NCBI GenBank assembly: GCA_965221765.1
Contig: OZ244911.1
Coordinates: 682,001 to 746,000, forward strand
Direction: 5' to 3'
Origin: Bin25 sp965221765
GTDB taxonomy: Bacteria > Bacteroidota > Bacteroidia > Flavobacteriales > Flavobacteriaceae
Length of the DNA stretch: 64,000 nucleotides
The position numbers and the translations under genes were made by a program. The notes below the pieces were generated by a model. The model was not told where the DNA came from. It ran no database searches and worked only from the letters and a program-made list of their open reading frames with translations. Positions 1-9,521 of this stretch are shown here, one piece after another; the first letter of the stretch is position 1; each line of letters starts with the position of its first letter.

Positions 1-902
1 CAATCATTTTTTCAGGGCTGAAAAAACTGACGGCTCATTCCTATGTCCAAAAAACCATCATCAAAGCCATAGAACATAAAATTGCTGTTTATGCTATTCA
101 TACCGCCTTGGATCATCACAAAGATGGCGTGAGTCAAACCATGGCTAAAAAAATAGGCTTGGAAACGACTACAGTATTTATTCCCCAAAAAAAAAATCTC
201 TTAAAATTAAGTACCTATGTGCCCCAACAACACTCAGAAAAAGTATTGACCGCTCTTCATTATGCTGGTGCTGGAAAAATCGGTGATTATGATCAATGTA
301 GTTTTATTAGTAATGGAATAGGAAGTTTTCGGGGCAATCAACAAAGCCATCCTGCGGTCGGAAAACCCCAAGAAAAATCGAGCGTTTCTGAAAATCAAAT
401 TCAAGTAGTCTTTCATAAGCAGTATCATCATCAAATCATCAAAGCGTTATTAGAAAGTCATCCTTATGAAGAAGTTGCCTACGAGGTTTATACTCTAGAA
501 AATACAAGTCATGAAACCGGATTGGGAATCATGGGCTCTTTTAAAAAACCCATCAGCGAAAATGATTTTTTGCAATTATTAAAAACAACCTTCGAATCCC
601 CTATGATTCGCCATAGCCCATTGCTTAAAAAAACGATTCAACAGGTGGTGCTAGTCGGAGGCTCAGGAAGTTTTGCTATTAAACACTTGACATCCGTTGA
701 CGTTGACGCTTTTGTTACTGCAGATTTAAAATACCATCATTTTTTTCAAGCAGAAAACAAAATACTATTTTGTGATATTGGCCATTATGAGAGTGAACAA
801 TTCACCCCACATTTGATTTATGATTTTCTTAAAAGTAAATTATCTAATTTTGCCGTCTATTTATCAAACGTTCGGACTAATCCAGTTTATTATTTCTCAT
901 AG
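1..902 (+). CDS. Nif3-like dinuclear metal centre protein (5' end outside window)
   Basis: The reading frame is open from base 3, so the gene begins upstream of the window; the TTG at 108 is internal. The first residues read IIFSGLKKLT, then AIEHKIAVYAIHTALDHH, the conserved Nif3/YbgI core in which His and Asp side chains hold a two-metal centre. A central inserted region (about residues 75-180 of the visible part, with HPYEEVAYEVY) matches the PII-like insert of the long Nif3 form common in Bacteroidota. The C-terminal half has VVLVGGSGSFAIKH, ADLKYHHFFQAENK and FCDIGHYESEQF, which supply the remaining metal ligands. Members form hexameric rings; their physiological role is unsettled and they are often called GTP cyclohydrolase I type 2 without firm proof. 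Family assignment is strong, function open. Confidence 0.88.
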   Translation, partial: IIFSGLKKLTAHSYVQKTIIKAIEHKIAVYAIHTALDHHKDGVSQTMAKKIGLETTTVFIPQKKNLLKLSTYVPQQHSEKVLTALHYAGAGKIGDYDQCSFISNGIGSFRGNQQSHPAVGKPQEKSSVSENQIQVVFHKQYHHQIIKALLESHPYEEVAYEVYTLENTSHETGLGIMGSFKKPISENDFLQLLKTTFESPMIRHSPLLKKTIQQVVLVGGSGSFAIKHLTSVDVDAFVTADLKYHHFFQAENKILFCDIGHYESEQFTPHLIYDFLKSKLSNFAVYLSNVRTNPVYYFS

Positions 903-1002
903 AAAATGAATGGGATCGGGATGCTCTTTACCTAATGCACTAATAATTGCATCTCTTTTATTTTCCAATTCAATCGAGATACAGACCATAGTTTACTCCC
1001 TT

Positions 1003-1462
1003 CTAAAATATCCAACTTATTTTTTGAATGAAATGGGGGGGGGCTCCATACATTATATTGCCTTTGTCAAACCCGATTAAAAGGGATGGATTATCGATTG
1101 GATTTAATTCCTCCTTTAGGTCAAAAATCGTCTTGTATTCTTGTTCTTTAAATGTTTCTAATTTTTCTTTTAAGGAAATACACAATTCTTCTAGTGGAAT
1201 CTTGTCCGTTATGTAATTCAAATCGTAAATATCCTTTTTTGAAATTCGATTACTCGCACTCATTAGTTTTAAGATACCGACATCTTTTTCCGATAACATT
1301 TTGATGCTTTCTACACCATTTCGTTTTTGAAAGTTTTGTAATGCTTCTGCTTTAATCTATCTTTTTGAGGTATATAAAATCTTCCAAAAACAAATTGGTC
1401 ATCCACTTTACAGGGGAATTCAAACATATCGATATCTACGTTAAACACTTCCCTAGCCACTT
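1003..1462 (-). pseudogene. AbiEii/AbiGii-type nucleotidyltransferase fragment (DUF1814-like)
   Basis: The longest open piece (1003-1299) contains SEKDVGILKLMSASNRISKKDIYDLNYI, which resembles the family signature of Glu-Asp followed by MKL, then SNR.SKKD. Reading upstream in the same direction, 1300-1460 encodes VDIDMFEFPCKVDD-like sequence equivalent to the strand preceding that motif, but a stop codon (TAG near 1316-1318) separates the two. The 5' part with the catalytic GG-x-S nucleotidyltransferase motif is missing; an IS5-type element abuts the fragment at 1463. The family is the toxin half of type IV toxin-antitoxin or abortive-infection systems. No antitoxin gene is seen. The coding strand carries a C9 run close to its 3' end (1035-1043), which decides which of three C-termini is read. 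Family call is moderate; loss of function is clear. Confidence 0.5.
1035..1043. repeat. G9 homopolymer (C9 on coding strand) in AbiEii-like fragment
   Basis: Nine consecutive G on the plus strand lie inside the 3' end of the minus-strand AbiEii-like reading frame. With C9 the protein ends HFIQKISWIF; with C10 it would run on about 30 residues to a stop near 930; with C8 it stops almost at once. This is one of three G/C runs of 9 or more in an AT-rich window. Confidence 0.85.
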
Positions 1463-2971
1463 TAAATAGTCGCTCCTTAAAAAGTGTTTTTTACCCGTTG
1501 TCGTTCACTTATTTTTATTATTGAAGTTCTTTGAACTGAAAATGAAGTCCCTCTGAAAAAATAAAAAAGAACCTCTTGCACTAGTGGTTCTATGCATTTC
1601 TTTAAATGCCACCTTGTAGCGGCTAAATAGGCATTGATGGTTGGCCATTGGGCGCCCATCAGATCGTTTTCTTGCAGGCGGTATTCTGTTTTGAAGTGGC
1701 CAATGAGTGGCTCCATGGCGGCTCGACGTCAGCATTTTTTCTGCTGCTTGTGTTGTTGATACGGGGTATGGCTTTTCAATGGTTGACCTGGCATCGAACG
1801 CTTGGTATGGCCCATCGGACGTTTTCCGCGTCCGCCTCGATCGACCACCAATTCTTTGGGAGCTTGGCCCACGATCGATGGATGTTGTTCTAACAAGGAT
1901 TCGATAGTTTGGCGATCATGAGGGTTGCCCTCAAAAGCACCGATAGCCGTGATGATCATGGTTGGGCCTCCCGTGGCCATCCGTCCCACTTTATTTCCCA
2001 ATGCAACTATTTGATGAGCCTTGCCTTTGGCCATGCCAGCGGTCAAAGGCTGGTGGATGGCAACCACGTTGTGGTTATCGCATCGCTGTGGATCGATGAC
2101 TCGTTGGTACCGATCGAACGCTTCTTGGTATTGGCTTTTTTGTTGGGGAGATCGTTTTCGCCCGAGCTCTCAGACTAGTCGCCCCGCGAAAGTCTTGCCA
2201 TTGGCGATGGCCTTTTTGGCTTTTTGAGCTCGTCGGAGAGGCTGCCCATGAACGGTTTGACGCATCCGTTCTTTCGAGGAGTTGGCATCGGTTGGCCGTT
2301 GTATTATCTTTTTTTTGGCTATTTTGTGGCATTGGTCGATAATCTTTTTATTCTGTTGGGCGTCGGTCGGAACCATCCCGTTGTTCTCTTGAACGGTGGT
2401 ATCGGATCAGACCATCGATAAAGACTTCTTGATTTTCTTTTGATGCAAACCAACCCAATCAGCAACGATCTTTTCTATCCTTGCTGGACCGATACGATCT
2501 CTAATAGGACGCCCATTAGAGGGATCGCCAGGCGGTTGGTGTTTCATGACATCAAAACCCGTGAAGTATTGCATGGTAGGATGTTCAATCCAGCGATCCA
2601 TGAGCGTTTGATCACCCAGATGGCCAAGCCGTTTCAGCATGAAACAACCCACCATCACCCCCATGGGATGGGCCCGACGACCGGTTTTGGCCTACCAGGG
2701 CTCCAAGGCCTTTTCAAAAGTAGACTAGTCGATCGCATCAGCCAGCCACTTGATCTTGTGTTTTGGATGGAGAATACGTTTAAATTCTGAGTCCCCAATC
2801 ATGGCGGTTGTTTGGGGGCTATTTTTTTGATTATTTCTGCCAGCTTTTGAGACCGAGATACACATTTTCTTGCAGATTTCAAAACCCTGTCTTGGCCAGT
2901 AGGGCACCATTCAATCCCCCATATAAAGGAGATGATGCACTCTATTTGAGTTTTTAAGGAGCGACTATTTA
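1463..2971 (-). mobile_element. Decayed IS5-family insertion sequence
   Basis: Two 21-bp perfect terminal inverted repeats bound the element: 1463-1483 and 2951-2971 (inner core tttttaaggagcgactattt on the right). The 1.5-kb length and one transposase frame on the minus strand fit IS5-type elements. No target-site duplication of 3 bp or more is visible next to the repeats, so either the flanks have drifted or the original target was lost. The element sits directly next to the broken AbiEii-like fragment. Its GC content is clearly higher than the surrounding DNA, which suggests arrival from elsewhere. Confidence 0.85.
1477..2910 (-). pseudogene. IS5-family transposase, five in-frame stops
   Basis: One continuous minus-strand frame runs from about 2910 to the TAA at 1477-1479, which lies in the left inverted repeat. 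Characteristic pieces appear in order: STFEKALEPW, MVGCFMLKRLGHLGD, DRWIEHPTMQYFTG, DPSNGRPIRDRIG (the N-terminal DDE-transposase domain), then DTTVQENN and KKIIDQCHKIAKK (first catalytic Asp region), KAKKAIANGKTFAGRLV, HQIVALGNKVG, ELVVDRGGRG and RRAAMEPLIGHFKTEYRL (last catalytic Glu). The frame is interrupted by TAG at 2725 and 2692 and TGA at 2407, 2170 and 1729, yet no frameshift is needed. The stops sit where Trp, Tyr or Arg are expected, as if formed by single transitions or point changes. No full-length transposase can be made. Confidence 0.85.
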
Positions 2972-3011
2972 GAGTTTCACTCCCTGACCATCAGGTTAAA
3001 ACCTTCTAAAA

Positions 3012-3836
3012 TTATAAAGCGATATCTTCTTTTTTAGCAATCGTCTCATTCCACTGACCTCGAACAGAATCCCAATGTTCATGATTCTCTATCCACCAAT
3101 TTTGGGCCGCTACGCATTTTTCCTCTTCAACCTTTTTATAAACATTATGTCCTTTTTCTTGGGCTAGTAACACATCGGTTTCACCGTTTCTTCTGATGAC
3201 TTTTTTATTGTCTTGATCGTGAATCCATAAATCATTGTATATCAAAACATGGTTGGTTCGAACCAGCACATTGTAATCGTTCCTTGTGGTATGTTCTCTT
3301 CTCGGTAAAGGAGCATCTGCATCGCTTTCCCATGAGCTTTTGCCATCGATATGTACCCACGTGGCTGTTCCTTCATATCTTGGGGAATCGTCCACTTGAG
3401 CCACTCGCTGTGTCCATTTTCCTTTGACTTGGTCGGATGTGTAAGAAACATAATTCCAACGGTTATCCGCATCATATGTGTAGCCATCTTGATTTTCAAA
3501 GAGCCAATCTTGTCGCCAGTGTTTCACAATCATTTGATTTTGTTCAGGACCAACAATCAGAAGGTGCTGCATGACAATTTTATCTTCATAATCTTCAAGT
3601 AGTTGGACCCATTCTAAGGCTTTTTCTTGTTTTACTTTTGAGGGTTTGTAAAGTGAATCTATAGCATAATTAAATGTTTCTGCAAAATTGAATCCCACTT
3701 CATAACACCCACACATACTTTTTATAGCTTGTCGATCCAAGTCCATCTTTGTCAACACTTCTTTCATAGCACTTTGTGAAAAAACAATTCCATAGGTCAA
3801 CAAAAACACCAATGCAGTTTGAATAGTTTGCTTCAT
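3012..3836 (-). CDS. DUF6607 family secreted protein
   Basis: A 274-residue protein beginning MKQTIQTALVFLL with a cleavable signal peptide ending near VFSQS; the frame extends 16 codons further upstream but the hydrophobic leader fixes the start at 3836. The mature N-terminus has DRQAIKSMCGCYEVGFNFAETF, the hallmark of DUF6607, a Bacteroidota family without known activity. Trp-rich stretches (HWRQDWLFENQ, DNRWNYVSYT, GKWTQRVAQ, WWIENHEHWDSVR) suggest a beta-rich, ligand-binding fold. The protein is probably periplasmic or surface-located. It stands alone with about 850 bp of apparently empty DNA upstream. Family assignment is good; no function is claimed. Confidence 0.8.
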   Translation of the reverse strand: MKQTIQTALVFLLTYGIVFSQSAMKEVLTKMDLDRQAIKSMCGCYEVGFNFAETFNYAIDSLYKPSKVKQEKALEWVQLLEDYEDKIVMQHLLIVGPEQNQMIVKHWRQDWLFENQDGYTYDADNRWNYVSYTSDQVKGKWTQRVAQVDDSPRYEGTATWVHIDGKSSWESDADAPLPRREHTTRNDYNVLVRTNHVLIYNDLWIHDQDNKKVIRRNGETDVLLAQEKGHNVYKKVEEEKCVAAQNWWIENHEHWDSVRGQWNETIAKKEDIAL

Positions 3837-4683
3837 CTGTGTATATTTTAAGTTTTTTCTTTTCCTATAAAAAACTAATACCATTGTTTATTCTAAAATC
3901 GGAAAATGGTTGCAAACTTATTTATAATAATTCTAAATAAAAAATAAATTAAAAAATTTTTTTAAACTAAATCATAGATTAGAGCATCTTTTTTTCTTGA
4001 CTTTTAATTTTAGTCTTGTTGACATGATCCGTTTCATCTATCATTTCAATTACTCATTTCAGTTTGTGTTTTATTTTCTCCCATTATTTCTACAATATAT
4101 TTTCTCTATAGTTTTAATTCTGCTATACTTGATTCCATATATGATAAATGATTTCTAAACCTTTGATTCTCTCAACAATCTGACCGCTTTTCTTTCAAAA
4201 AGCTTAACAAATAAAGGAATTGCCTCGATCTTGTTTTGGGGTGATAACGAGATTTGATTCTTTGAAGTAGAATTCAACTTAAACCGGCTTCTTAAGGGTT
4301 GATAATTTCAACCAATAAGTGCAACGTAAACTAGGTAGAAACTCACATTTTCAAGTCATATTTGAATCTTATTCTTGTTTTTAATAGGAGCCCTAATCAA
4401 TAAATCATCAGCAACAAGGCTTCATATGTATTGAATTTAGAGAAACCTCTGAATTAGTTGCCATGTTCAATTAAATTGGCTATGATTTTTAAGATTGCTC
4501 AACTATTTGAGCTAAGCATTTGTTTTTCTTGCTTGCTTCATTGCCCTTTTATGAATTTCGATAAGCCATAATCATTCAACGAGAAAACAAAATTGCGTGA
4601 AGCACAAAAAACTTCTTTGATTGATTTAAAACTTGGTGTCCTTGATTCGGGAATCTGACAAGTTGAAAATCAATAGCCTACGA
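3837..4683. other. Intergenic, no gene recognised
   Basis: About 850 bp of AT-rich DNA with stops in all frames and no open frame above roughly 60 codons. No tRNA fold, repeat array or convincing hairpin was seen. It probably holds the promoter of the DUF6607 gene and otherwise looks like decayed sequence. Confidence 0.5.
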
Positions 4684-5380
4684 CTAGACAGTTAGTGATT
4701 TTCCAATGTCTAATAGGATTAATTCCAATCCTTTGTTTTTAAAATAGTCAGTTGCTACTTTATGGTCTATGACAATGGGTGGAAAAGTATCAAAATGACA
4801 CCCAAGAATCTTTGAGGCTTGAACAAACTCAGCAGCTATCGTAGCATCTTGATAGCCCATGGTGAAATTATCTCCAATGGGTAGAATGGCCAAGTCAAGC
4901 TTGGGACATATCTCCGGTATCAGCTTCATATCGATGGTCAAGGCGGTATCTCCAGCGATGTATATGCAGGTATTATCCTTTCCTGGATCTTCATTCCAAA
5001 TGACAAAACCTCCTGGATTGCCACCATAGGTGCCATCAGGCAATACCGAAGAGTGAATCGCATTAACGTATTTTACCCAACCAAAGTCAAATTGGTATCG
5101 CCCTCCATGATTCATTGGGTGGCCTTGAATTCCTTTATTCTCATACCAACTGATAATCTCAAAATTAGATATGAGATTTGCCCCCAGATTTTTTGGCAAT
5201 ACTTTCTACATCAAGAACATGATCTTGGTGACCGTGAGTCAGTAGAATAAAATCGGGTTTTAACTCGTCTAAGTCGATATTTTTCGCCATGTGGTTAGCA
5301 CTGATAAAAGGGTCAATCACTAATTCACAGCCATTAAATTTTATTTGAAATCCGCCATGTCCTAGATATCGAATTTCCAT
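4684..5380 (-). pseudogene. UPF0173 metal-dependent hydrolase, frameshifted
   Basis: The 5' piece (from ATG at 5380) reads MEIRYLGHGGFQIK and THGHQDHVLD, the metallo-beta-lactamase metal motif H-x-H-x-D-H. The 3' piece reads LISNFEIISWYENKG, GHPMNHGG, IAGDTALTIDMKLI, LAILPIGDNFTMG and the final IDHK, all typical of the UPF0173/YtkL family. The two pieces are out of frame by one base at the five-base run 5181-5185; removing one base joins SIAKKSGANLISN smoothly. Every other family motif is kept, so the shift is recent, an assembly error, or a switch at a short homopolymer. Members are zinc-dependent hydrolases of unknown substrate. Confidence 0.85.
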
Positions 5381-5986
5381 AGTCGAAAATTGTTTTTTAT
5401 GGAATTAAAATTACATCTTTTCCCATCAAACTCTTATCAGATTAAATCCCTAATGGGACCTAAGATTTTTGTTACGACCAACTATTGTTTTTTTATTTGG
5501 GATTCCCAATTGTTTACACTCGATATGGTCCAGATCTCTAAACTCTAAAAATGCTTTATCCTATGGAATAGATTTCGAAATCGAGTATGAAGCAACTCAA
5601 AATACTTATGACCCATTGGTCCAAATCGCCATAAAGCGGAAAGTTGCAAGAGCACACCGTAATGTGGTGTTTTACACAGGGGTATTTATAGGCGGCCGCT
5701 CCCATTGGCACTAGGGATTCGACATCTTTTGATTTAAGGGCAAAGCGATTTTTCAAGAAAAAGACGATTTGATTTTTTAGGGTTTTATTGCAGTGAATTT
5801 TGCAATTTTTTAAAATTTGATAGCCTCCGCGCAATAGTTTTTAGTGCCAAAGATGTCATTGTATCGATGGGCTAAAGTTATTTTAAAAAATTAAGAGATA
5901 TAGGAATATCCTATTTTCAACAAAAGAAGAGCCCTTATTTTTTGGTTAGTTACTAACTTTATGATACTATTAACTTTATGTTTATC
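5381..5986. other. Intergenic with unidentified coding-like relic
   Basis: About 600 bp between divergently oriented genes. The minus strand at 5556-5834 keeps a 92-codon open frame (with VKHHITVCSCNFPLYGD) that I do not recognise and that has no good start context; it may be a relic. A GCGGCCGC site at about 5692-5699 is out of character for the local base composition. No RNA gene or clear promoter was found. Confidence 0.3.
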
Positions 5987-7215
5987 ATGAAATCTCCACG
6001 AATTCTATTTTTAATCCTTTTCACGCTCTCCTTTTTGACTTGTCAAAAAGAAGCCTTTGAAAGAACTCAAATACACTTTGAAGAAAGTCAAATTGATCCA
6101 AATTTCATTGATATCGATGAGATAAAAAAATAGCTGAGAACATCTCTTTTTCCAATACCAAGAACAATACTTATTTGAAGAGAAGCCGCAAGAAAAAAGT
6201 TGCTGAAGTAACACCAGTTGACTCTAACAAGAAAAAACCATCTTACTACATCATTAATTACGAAGGAGGTGGATATATGATATTAACTAGTGATAAAAGA
6301 GCTATTCCAGTTTTAGCATTTTCCAATCAAGGATATTTTAACATCAAATCGAAATGGTTTCCGAGCTTATTAGTCGAATGGTTAGAATCTCAAGATGAAT
6401 ATATTCAAGTGTTACGTAAAGACGAGTATGGAGATGAAACCATCATTGTGCCTGAAGAAGCGACAACTGAAGATATTAAAGATTTTATAACAACAAGCAC
6501 TAATGCACCATCTAAAGCTGGTTATAATAAAAGATTAAATTTAACGACTCAATATGGCCCTTTATTAGAAACAACTTGGGGTCAGTGGGACGGATTCAAC
6601 AACTTTACGCCTCATATTGGATGTAATAGTTCGAATAGGAGAGCCCCATCAGGCTGTGTGGCCACAGCGATGGCTCAAATCATGAAACTTTATGAACATC
6701 CTTCAACCTATAATTGGTCTTTAATGCCTAACCGTGTAGGATCTGATGAGACATCGCGATTGATTAAGGATATTGGAGACGCCGTGAATATGATTTGGGA
6801 CTGTAATGGCTCTAGTGCTTATATGAGTGATGTGCCAAGTGCTTTTACAACGGATTTTAATTATAAATCAGTTCGTTTGGGGAGGTTTAGTGTTATAAAC
6901 ACATTCAACGAATTAAAAAAGGGGTACCCTGTCATCTTTGCTGGAGGCGGAAGTAAAAAGAGTTGGATTTCTTTTAATGCATATCAGGGGGGTCATGCTT
7001 GGGTTTGCGATGGAATTAGGAAATATTACGGTCAAATTCGTGGGTATGATCCTAGGACTAGAACGACCTTTCATAGTATTATAAAATCTTGGACTTATCG
7101 AATGAATTGGGGATGGAGCGGAGTGTATGATGGATGGTTTTCTTCAGGTTGGAACGTATCCAACAAATCGTTTAATTATAATAAGGAGATGGTGTATAAA
7201 ATTAGAAAGGAATAG
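5987..7215 (+). pseudogene. C10-family (streptopain-like) cysteine protease lipoprotein, frameshifted at A7
   Basis: Translation from 5987 gives a lipoprotein leader (MKSPRILFLILF, then FLTCQKEAF, lipobox Cys) and 48 codons later hits TAG at 6131. Inserting one A into the run 6124-6130 joins DIDEIKK to IAENISFSNTKN and opens a single frame to 7215. The propeptide has YYIINYEGGGYMILTSDKRAIPVLAFS, as in C10 prodomains. The catalytic Cys is in SGCVATAMAQIM (codon 6655-6657) and the catalytic His in GGHAWVCDGI (codon 6994-6996); NWGWSGVYDGWF closes the active site. Relatives include streptopain, interpain and the Bfp proteases of Bacteroides. All active-site residues are kept, so the break is recent, a sequencing error, or a poly-A switch. 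It is followed 10 bp later by a small lipoprotein gene. Confidence 0.88.
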
Positions 7216-7225
7216 ACTCGACACC

Positions 7226-7729
7226 ATGAAAAAAATTGCCATTATATTTTTGATTATGCCTTTTATATCGTCGTGTCAAAAAGAAGAAAAAAGAGGAGAT
7301 GACGATTTGATCTGTTGTGTATTAATAGATGCAACGATGCATTTTATGGTTCAAAATACCGATGGAACCGATTTATTAAATCCTGAGATTGGAAAAATTG
7401 ATATTAATACAATAAAAATTTTTTATGAATCGAAGGATGGAAGATTACAAGAAGTCAACAACCCCAATCTGACAGTTTCTAAACGTTATACCATCATAAC
7501 CCCTGAATCGAAAAATTCAGAGTTTTATGAGGTGGTGATTCATTTGAACACACAACAACATAAAGACAACATTTCATACACTTATATCCAATGGACTGAA
7601 AATGACATGGATCAAGTGAAAACTCAATTTGACCGATCTCATGGCAACATGCTCGCCGAGAAAATATGGATTAATCATGACTTTGTTTGGCAAAGAGGTT
7701 TAGAGCCTTTAATCATATTGATTAAATAA
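7226..7729 (+). CDS. Small conserved Bacteroidota lipoprotein
   Basis: The 167-residue product starts MKKIAIIFLIMPFISSC, a lipoprotein signal with lipobox ISSC, so it is probably anchored in the outer or inner membrane. The mature part reads CCVLIDATMHFMVQNTDG, DLLNPE and NIKIFYESKDG-type text, and ends with a beta-rich domain (YTYIQWTENDMD, WINHDFVW). Similar short lipoproteins occur repeatedly in Bacteroidota, with no known activity. The frame extends further upstream into the protease gene but the leader fixes the start at 7226, 10 bp after the C10 protease stop, so the two were probably co-transcribed. C10 proteases of this phylum can be paired with small inhibitors; that this protein is one is a guess from position only. 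Confidence 0.75.
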   Translation: MKKIAIIFLIMPFISSCQKEEKRGDDDLICCVLIDATMHFMVQNTDGTDLLNPEIGKIDINTIKIFYESKDGRLQEVNNPNLTVSKRYTIITPESKNSEFYEVVIHLNTQQHKDNISYTYIQWTENDMDQVKTQFDRSHGNMLAEKIWINHDFVWQRGLEPLIILIK

Positions 7730-7960
7730 TTAAAATATATACTCTAAAAAATAGAAATACATCCAGGGCAAATAGACATTTTGTTTCTATTGCAAAAGAA
7801 TAAAAGCCTATGAGTATGGGGATCATATTCTCATACTATCGATGAGTCATGGTGTTTGGTTAAAAAAAGAGTGACATTCTGTAGGAAAAATTTAACATTT
7901 GAAGGGGGGTTTTCTTCGAAAGTTTACTCATATTTGTCGCCTAGATAATCAATTTCACAT

Positions 7961-9521
7961 ATGAGAAAAACACTTTTCTTTTTTATGCCTTTTGATGGGT
8001 ATTTTGTTATGCACCATTGCTTGTCAAAAAGAAACCACAGCTGATTCAGTCGAACCAACTATAGACTCTATATGGACTGCGGCTCCAAAACTAGAACCGG
8101 AACCACTACCACCCGGCGATGAGATGATTTTAGGAGATCCCATTGATTCGCCTCATACCGTTGAAAACATGAAAAAGGCTCTCAAAAGCCTGCGTCATCA
8201 GCGAGAGCAGAACTTCCTAAAGATTATCAAATCACTACAACGCATCATTATATCAAGCTGTATCCGCAATCGGATGCTCATATTGATACGCTATCTCAAT
8301 ATCGACATTTAATCCTTTTTAACTATCCCCTCGATCGAGAGATTATTCGTGGGGGTTCTTATTATGTCGACCCCAATGCTCCCAAAGACAAACCTCTTCC
8401 CCTCTATACGACGATTCGAGTAGATGATAAATTACCTCCAAGTGTACCCTATGAAATCATTCTGAAATTACACAACCCCCAAGAAACAGAAGACTATGAT
8501 ATCGTCGAAATAGCTCACCGAAACCATAGTTTCTTTGACTTATTAGAACAAGAATCTTATCGGTTGACCAACCAAGATGATCGTCCATCGAAAAACACCC
8601 ATTATGCCAAAAGATCATGGATTCCATCGGGGACCATCAAAGCCTATGATTCAACAAAAGGAGCTTATGTGGGCGTCCAAGGATTAAAAATTCAATTGAG
8701 AAGTGCCGTATTTTTTTTTCCGAAAAGAGAGGATATTTTTACGGACAGTAATGGCTATTTCAGAGCCACCAAATCTTTTGGAAGAAGTGTTAACTACTCG
8801 TTCCGATTTGAAAGACATGATTTTCGAATACGATATCCCGGAAGAAGTAGTTCGATTCAAGTCGAATCCGGAAAAAGGAGTTCTTCTTGGAATCTCAGCT
8901 ATCAACAATTCGATCCCAAAGCCTATTATGCGACCATATTTCGAGGAGCTCAACACTATTATTACGAATATAAAAGGCTTAACCCGACCTCCGCTAAATA
9001 AAGTCTTTAGAGCTCAATTAAAAATAGAAGCTCCCCTTGGATTAAGTCCTGATGGCGATAACATCGGCGGTAAATTTAATCCTACAAAAAAGTTTTTAAG
9101 AATCAATAATCCCGTTACGATATACAATTTTAATCGATCGACGGAGAGTATTTATGCAAGCATCATCCATGAACTAGCACATGCCGTCCATTGGAAAATA
9201 GACAACCATGATTATCGAGAATCGTCTATAAAACTTATTGAAAGTTGGGCAAGAGGGGTTGAACGAGAATTAACCGAAATGATATATTCTAGTTATAAAC
9301 CATACTATGTAGACAACTACACTGGAGTCGTTGAAGACATGATTGATACCGATAAAAATATCCCGACAGCCATCAATGAATCGGTTTCGGGCTACACGAT
9401 CTCTCAGATTGAAAAAACATTAAAAGGGGTGCGCACATGGAATGCCTGGCGAGATAAGATCAAATCCAAGTACAATAATCCTACAGAACAATATCTCGAT
9501 GCGCTATTTTCTAATTGGTAG
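7961..9521 (+). pseudogene. HELAH metalloprotease-like lipoprotein, three frameshifts
   Basis: Removing one T from the six-T run 7979-7984 turns the start at 7961 into a proper lipoprotein leader (MRKTLFFLCLLMGIL, then CTIACQKE). A second shift near 8190 is needed to reach LPKDYQITTTHHYIKLYP, followed by LFNYPLDREIIRGGSYYVDP, PLYTTIRVDD and a carboxypeptidase-regulatory-like module (GTIKAYDSTKGAYVGVQGLKI, TDSNGYFRATKSF). A third near 8971-8975 leads into the C-terminal domain with IYASIIHELAHAVHW (codons 9168-9182), a zincin-type zinc motif. Bacteroidota lipoproteins with this order of modules are familiar but uncharacterised. With three breaks the gene is very probably dead here. The reading frames overlap heavily with false ones, so the reconstruction is by motif order. 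Confidence 0.75.

Noticed and set aside
897..1000. Short minus-strand frame (VCISIELENKRDAIISALG) after the Nif3-type gene
   Set aside because: It looks protein-like but overlaps the Nif3 stop and has only about 30 codons, so it cannot be separated from a relic of the AbiEii-like gene.
1477..2910. TAG/TGA recoding (stop codon reassignment) suggested by five in-frame stops in the transposase
   Set aside because: Other genes in the window end normally at TAG and TGA, and housekeeping genes have no in-frame stops. The stops are limited to the dead IS element.
5469..5834. Coding frames around the NotI-like site upstream of the C10 protease
   Set aside because: No recognisable family and no proper start; described only as a relic in the intergenic entry.
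6987..6992. G6 run in the C10 protease as a switch
   Set aside because: It is short, and the frame is open through it; six G alone do not stand out.
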